Positions 62,617 to 64,000 of a stretch of DNA of 64,000 nt are shown here, piece after piece (position 1 is the first letter of the stretch; the number at the start of each line of letters is the position of its first letter). The position numbers were made by a program, and so were the translations under genes. The stretch is from Planctomycetota bacterium. GTDB taxonomy: Bacteria; Planctomycetota; UBA1135; GCA-002686595. Location: positions 1 to 64,000 of the forward strand of contig JANQEJ010000196.1 in the NCBI GenBank assembly GCA_028278425.1, read 5' to 3'. The notes below the pieces were generated by a model that worked only from the letters and a program-made list of their open reading frames with translations, searched no databases and was not told the DNA's origin.

Positions 62617-63566
62617 CCAAGACCCAGGAGCGATCGGCCGATATCCCCAGGGTGGTACCCGCCCCCGATCCCGAGGAGCCGCCGGCGCCCGCCGCGCGCG
62701 GCGTGACGATCCTCGTTCCCGCCTTCAACGAGGAGCAGGGGATCGAAGGAGTGCTCGAGCGGCTGGCCAAGGTCGAGCTCGATCGCCCGATGGAGATCCT
62801 CGTGGTCGACGACGGCTCGACCGACGGGACGACCGAGATCCTGAAGCGGTGCGCCGAGCGGATGGACAACCTGCGCGTCATCGCGCCGGGGATGAACCAG
62901 GGCTACGGAGCGTCGCTCAAGCTCGGCTTCGCGAACGCCGCCTACGACGTGGTGGTGATGACCGACGCGGACGGCACGTACCCCGAGGACCGGATCGCGG
63001 ACCTCGTCGCGCGCGTCGACGACGGCGCGGAGATGGCGGTGGGCTCGCGCAGCGGCGCGGACGTCCACATCCCGCTCGTGCGGCGGCCGGCCAAGGCGGT
63101 GTTGAAGCTCCTCGCGTCCTACCTCGCGGGCACGCGGATTCCCGACCTCAACTCGGGGATGCGCGCCGTGCGCCGCGACCTGGTGCTGAAGTACCGCGCG
63201 ATCCTGCCGCAGGGCTTCAGCTTCACGACGACGATCACGCTCGCGTCGCTCACCAACCACCATCGCGTCGACTACGTCAACATCAGCTACGCGCAGCGCG
63301 CGGGGCACTCGAAGATCCGCCCGATCCGCGACACCGTCGGGTTCGTCAGCCTGATCGTGCGGACGGTGATGTACTTCAATCCGCTGAAGGTCTTTTACCC
63401 GGCGGCTACCGTCCTCTTCGTAGGCCTGTGCGTCTCCCTGTACTACGACATCTTCCGCCCGCCGGCGGACCTGGGCGACAAGTCGGTGATGCTCTTCGTC
63501 GCGCTGGTCCAGGTCCTCAGCATCGGGCTTCTGGCGGACCTGATCGAGAAGCGCTCACGCCTGTAG
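62613..63566 (+). CDS. GT2 glycosyltransferase, dolichol-phosphate-mannose-synthase-like, with two membrane helices
   Basis: This 317-residue protein starts at TTG 62613, inside the mutY stop, with AAGG upstream. GT-A core: 'VTILVPAFNEEQGIEGVLER', 'EILVVDDGSTDGTTEIL' and the DXD-like 'VVVMTDADGTYPEDRI'. Near the end, 'FYPAATVLFVGLCVSLYYDI' and 'MLFVALVQVLSIGLLADLI' form two transmembrane helices, as in the DPM1/GtrB group that makes polyprenyl-phosphate sugars. It could supply the lipid-linked sugar used by the PMT-like protein at 44833-47511; this link is inference. Confidence 0.9.
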   Translation: MTKTQERSADIPRVVPAPDPEEPPAPAARGVTILVPAFNEEQGIEGVLERLAKVELDRPMEILVVDDGSTDGTTEILKRCAERMDNLRVIAPGMNQGYGASLKLGFANAAYDVVVMTDADGTYPEDRIADLVARVDDGAEMAVGSRSGADVHIPLVRRPAKAVLKLLASYLAGTRIPDLNSGMRAVRRDLVLKYRAILPQGFSFTTTITLASLTNHHRVDYVNISYAQRAGHSKIRPIRDTVGFVSLIVRTVMYFNPLKVFYPAATVLFVGLCVSLYYDIFRPPADLGDKSVMLFVALVQVLSIGLLADLIEKRSRL

Positions 63567-63619
63567 ACGCGGGGCGCTAACATCGTCGGGTCCGCCCGAC
63601 CGCACCGCTCTCGATCGCC

Positions 63620-64000
63620 ATGCAGAAGCTCATCGCCTCCGCCCTTTCCCTCGCCGTCCTCGCCGCTCCCGCCGTTTGCCAGGAGGAGCAGAACGACCCC
63701 GAGAGCGTCGAGGCGCTCCTCAAGGAGCTCAAGGAGCAGCGCGACAACGCGGAAGTCGACGTCGTCAAGAAGCTCGCGAACAAGAAGTCGCGCGAGGCCA
63801 TGCAGGGGCTGATCGAGGTCTACGACGAGATGGCGAGCATCTACATGCGACGCGCCATCTGCCAGGGCCTCGCCCTTTACGACGACGTGGAAGGGGCGGA
63901 GCAGCCCGCGCTGCAGAAGCTCATGGACGTGGCGACGGGCGCCAAGGAGCGTGAGCTCCGCGAGACGAGCGTCGAGCTGATCGCCGGTGCCGACAACTAC
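63620..64000 (+). CDS. Secreted HEAT-like helical protein (partial)
   Basis: It starts at ATG 63620 with signal MQKLIASALSLAVLAAPAVC and runs past the right edge (127 residues seen). The mature part is charged and helical ('PESVEALLKELKEQRDNAEV', 'KKLANKKSREAMQGLIEVYD', 'RELRETSVELIAGADNY'), spaced like HEAT or PBS-lyase-type repeats. Periplasmic or secreted; function not readable from this part. Confidence 0.8.
   Translation, partial: MQKLIASALSLAVLAAPAVCQEEQNDPESVEALLKELKEQRDNAEVDVVKKLANKKSREAMQGLIEVYDEMASIYMRRAICQGLALYDDVEGAEQPALQKLMDVATGAKERELRETSVELIAGADNY

Overview
The window is 64 kb of very GC-rich bacterial chromosome with densely packed genes, many 4-bp stop/start overlaps and frequent GTG or TTG starts. 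I see no rRNA, tRNA, CRISPR array or prophage. An ECF sigma factor beside a membrane Ser/Thr kinase, sulfatase-like lipoproteins, many FG-GAP/VCBS secreted proteins and a recurring C-terminal domain ending in 'LTNALDxxIGTF' all suggest a planctomycete, probably one of the high-GC lineages. A PadR regulator with a permease-prefix-type neighbour is also seen in Acidobacteriota, so this placement is an inference.

Layout. 1-2917: secreted FG-GAP proteins, one clearly decayed (nonsense codon plus a frame-shifting deletion), and a small lipoprotein. 2971-7435: an ABC ATPase and a giant ABC-2 permease/M1 aminopeptidase fusion with a probable 1-nt frameshift near its end. 7679-10596: an 847-residue FG-GAP protein and a small FHA protein. 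10772-21011: an eight-gene exopolysaccharide operon (Wza-like lipoprotein, Wzz/Wzc-like protein, four glycosyltransferases, a methyltransferase, a flippase). 21012-22599: an IS701-like element inserted exactly at the stop codon of the last operon gene. 22656-28280: a less GC-biased block with a sensor kinase, an ECF sigma factor and a divergent collagen-like secreted protein. 28284-32396: a sulfatase-like + MORN-repeat lipoprotein module present twice in tandem. 32426-38559: a small FG-GAP protein, a WhiG/FliA-type sigma factor with a histone-H1-like N-terminal tail, then apt, argS and an ABC-F ATPase. 38622-48405: lipoproteins, a flavin monooxygenase, a lone PyrK-like reductase, a PadR regulator with a perfect operator palindrome and an odd prefix-domain/polysaccharide-export fusion, a GIY-YIG protein, a DinB-like protein, a PMT/TPR membrane protein and an SGNH hydrolase. 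48407-58307: a 10-kb one-strand array of five secreted matrixin-type metalloproteases and three copies of a ~180-residue secreted partner. 58383-64000: a large membrane protein, ExbD, MutY, a dolichol-phosphate-mannose-synthase-like glycosyltransferase and the start of a secreted protein.

The strongest candidate for an undescribed system is the matrixin/partner array. Each complete unit is a small secreted protein followed directly by a metalloprotease with HEYGHALGLGH and IPT/TIG repeats. Two further proteases follow without partners, and the last has the catalytic Glu replaced by Gln (HQYGH). Next in interest are the sigma factor with a Lys/Ala/Thr-rich tail, the duplicated sulfatase/MORN module, and the PadR-linked fusion of a permease-prefix-like segment to a polysaccharide-export domain.
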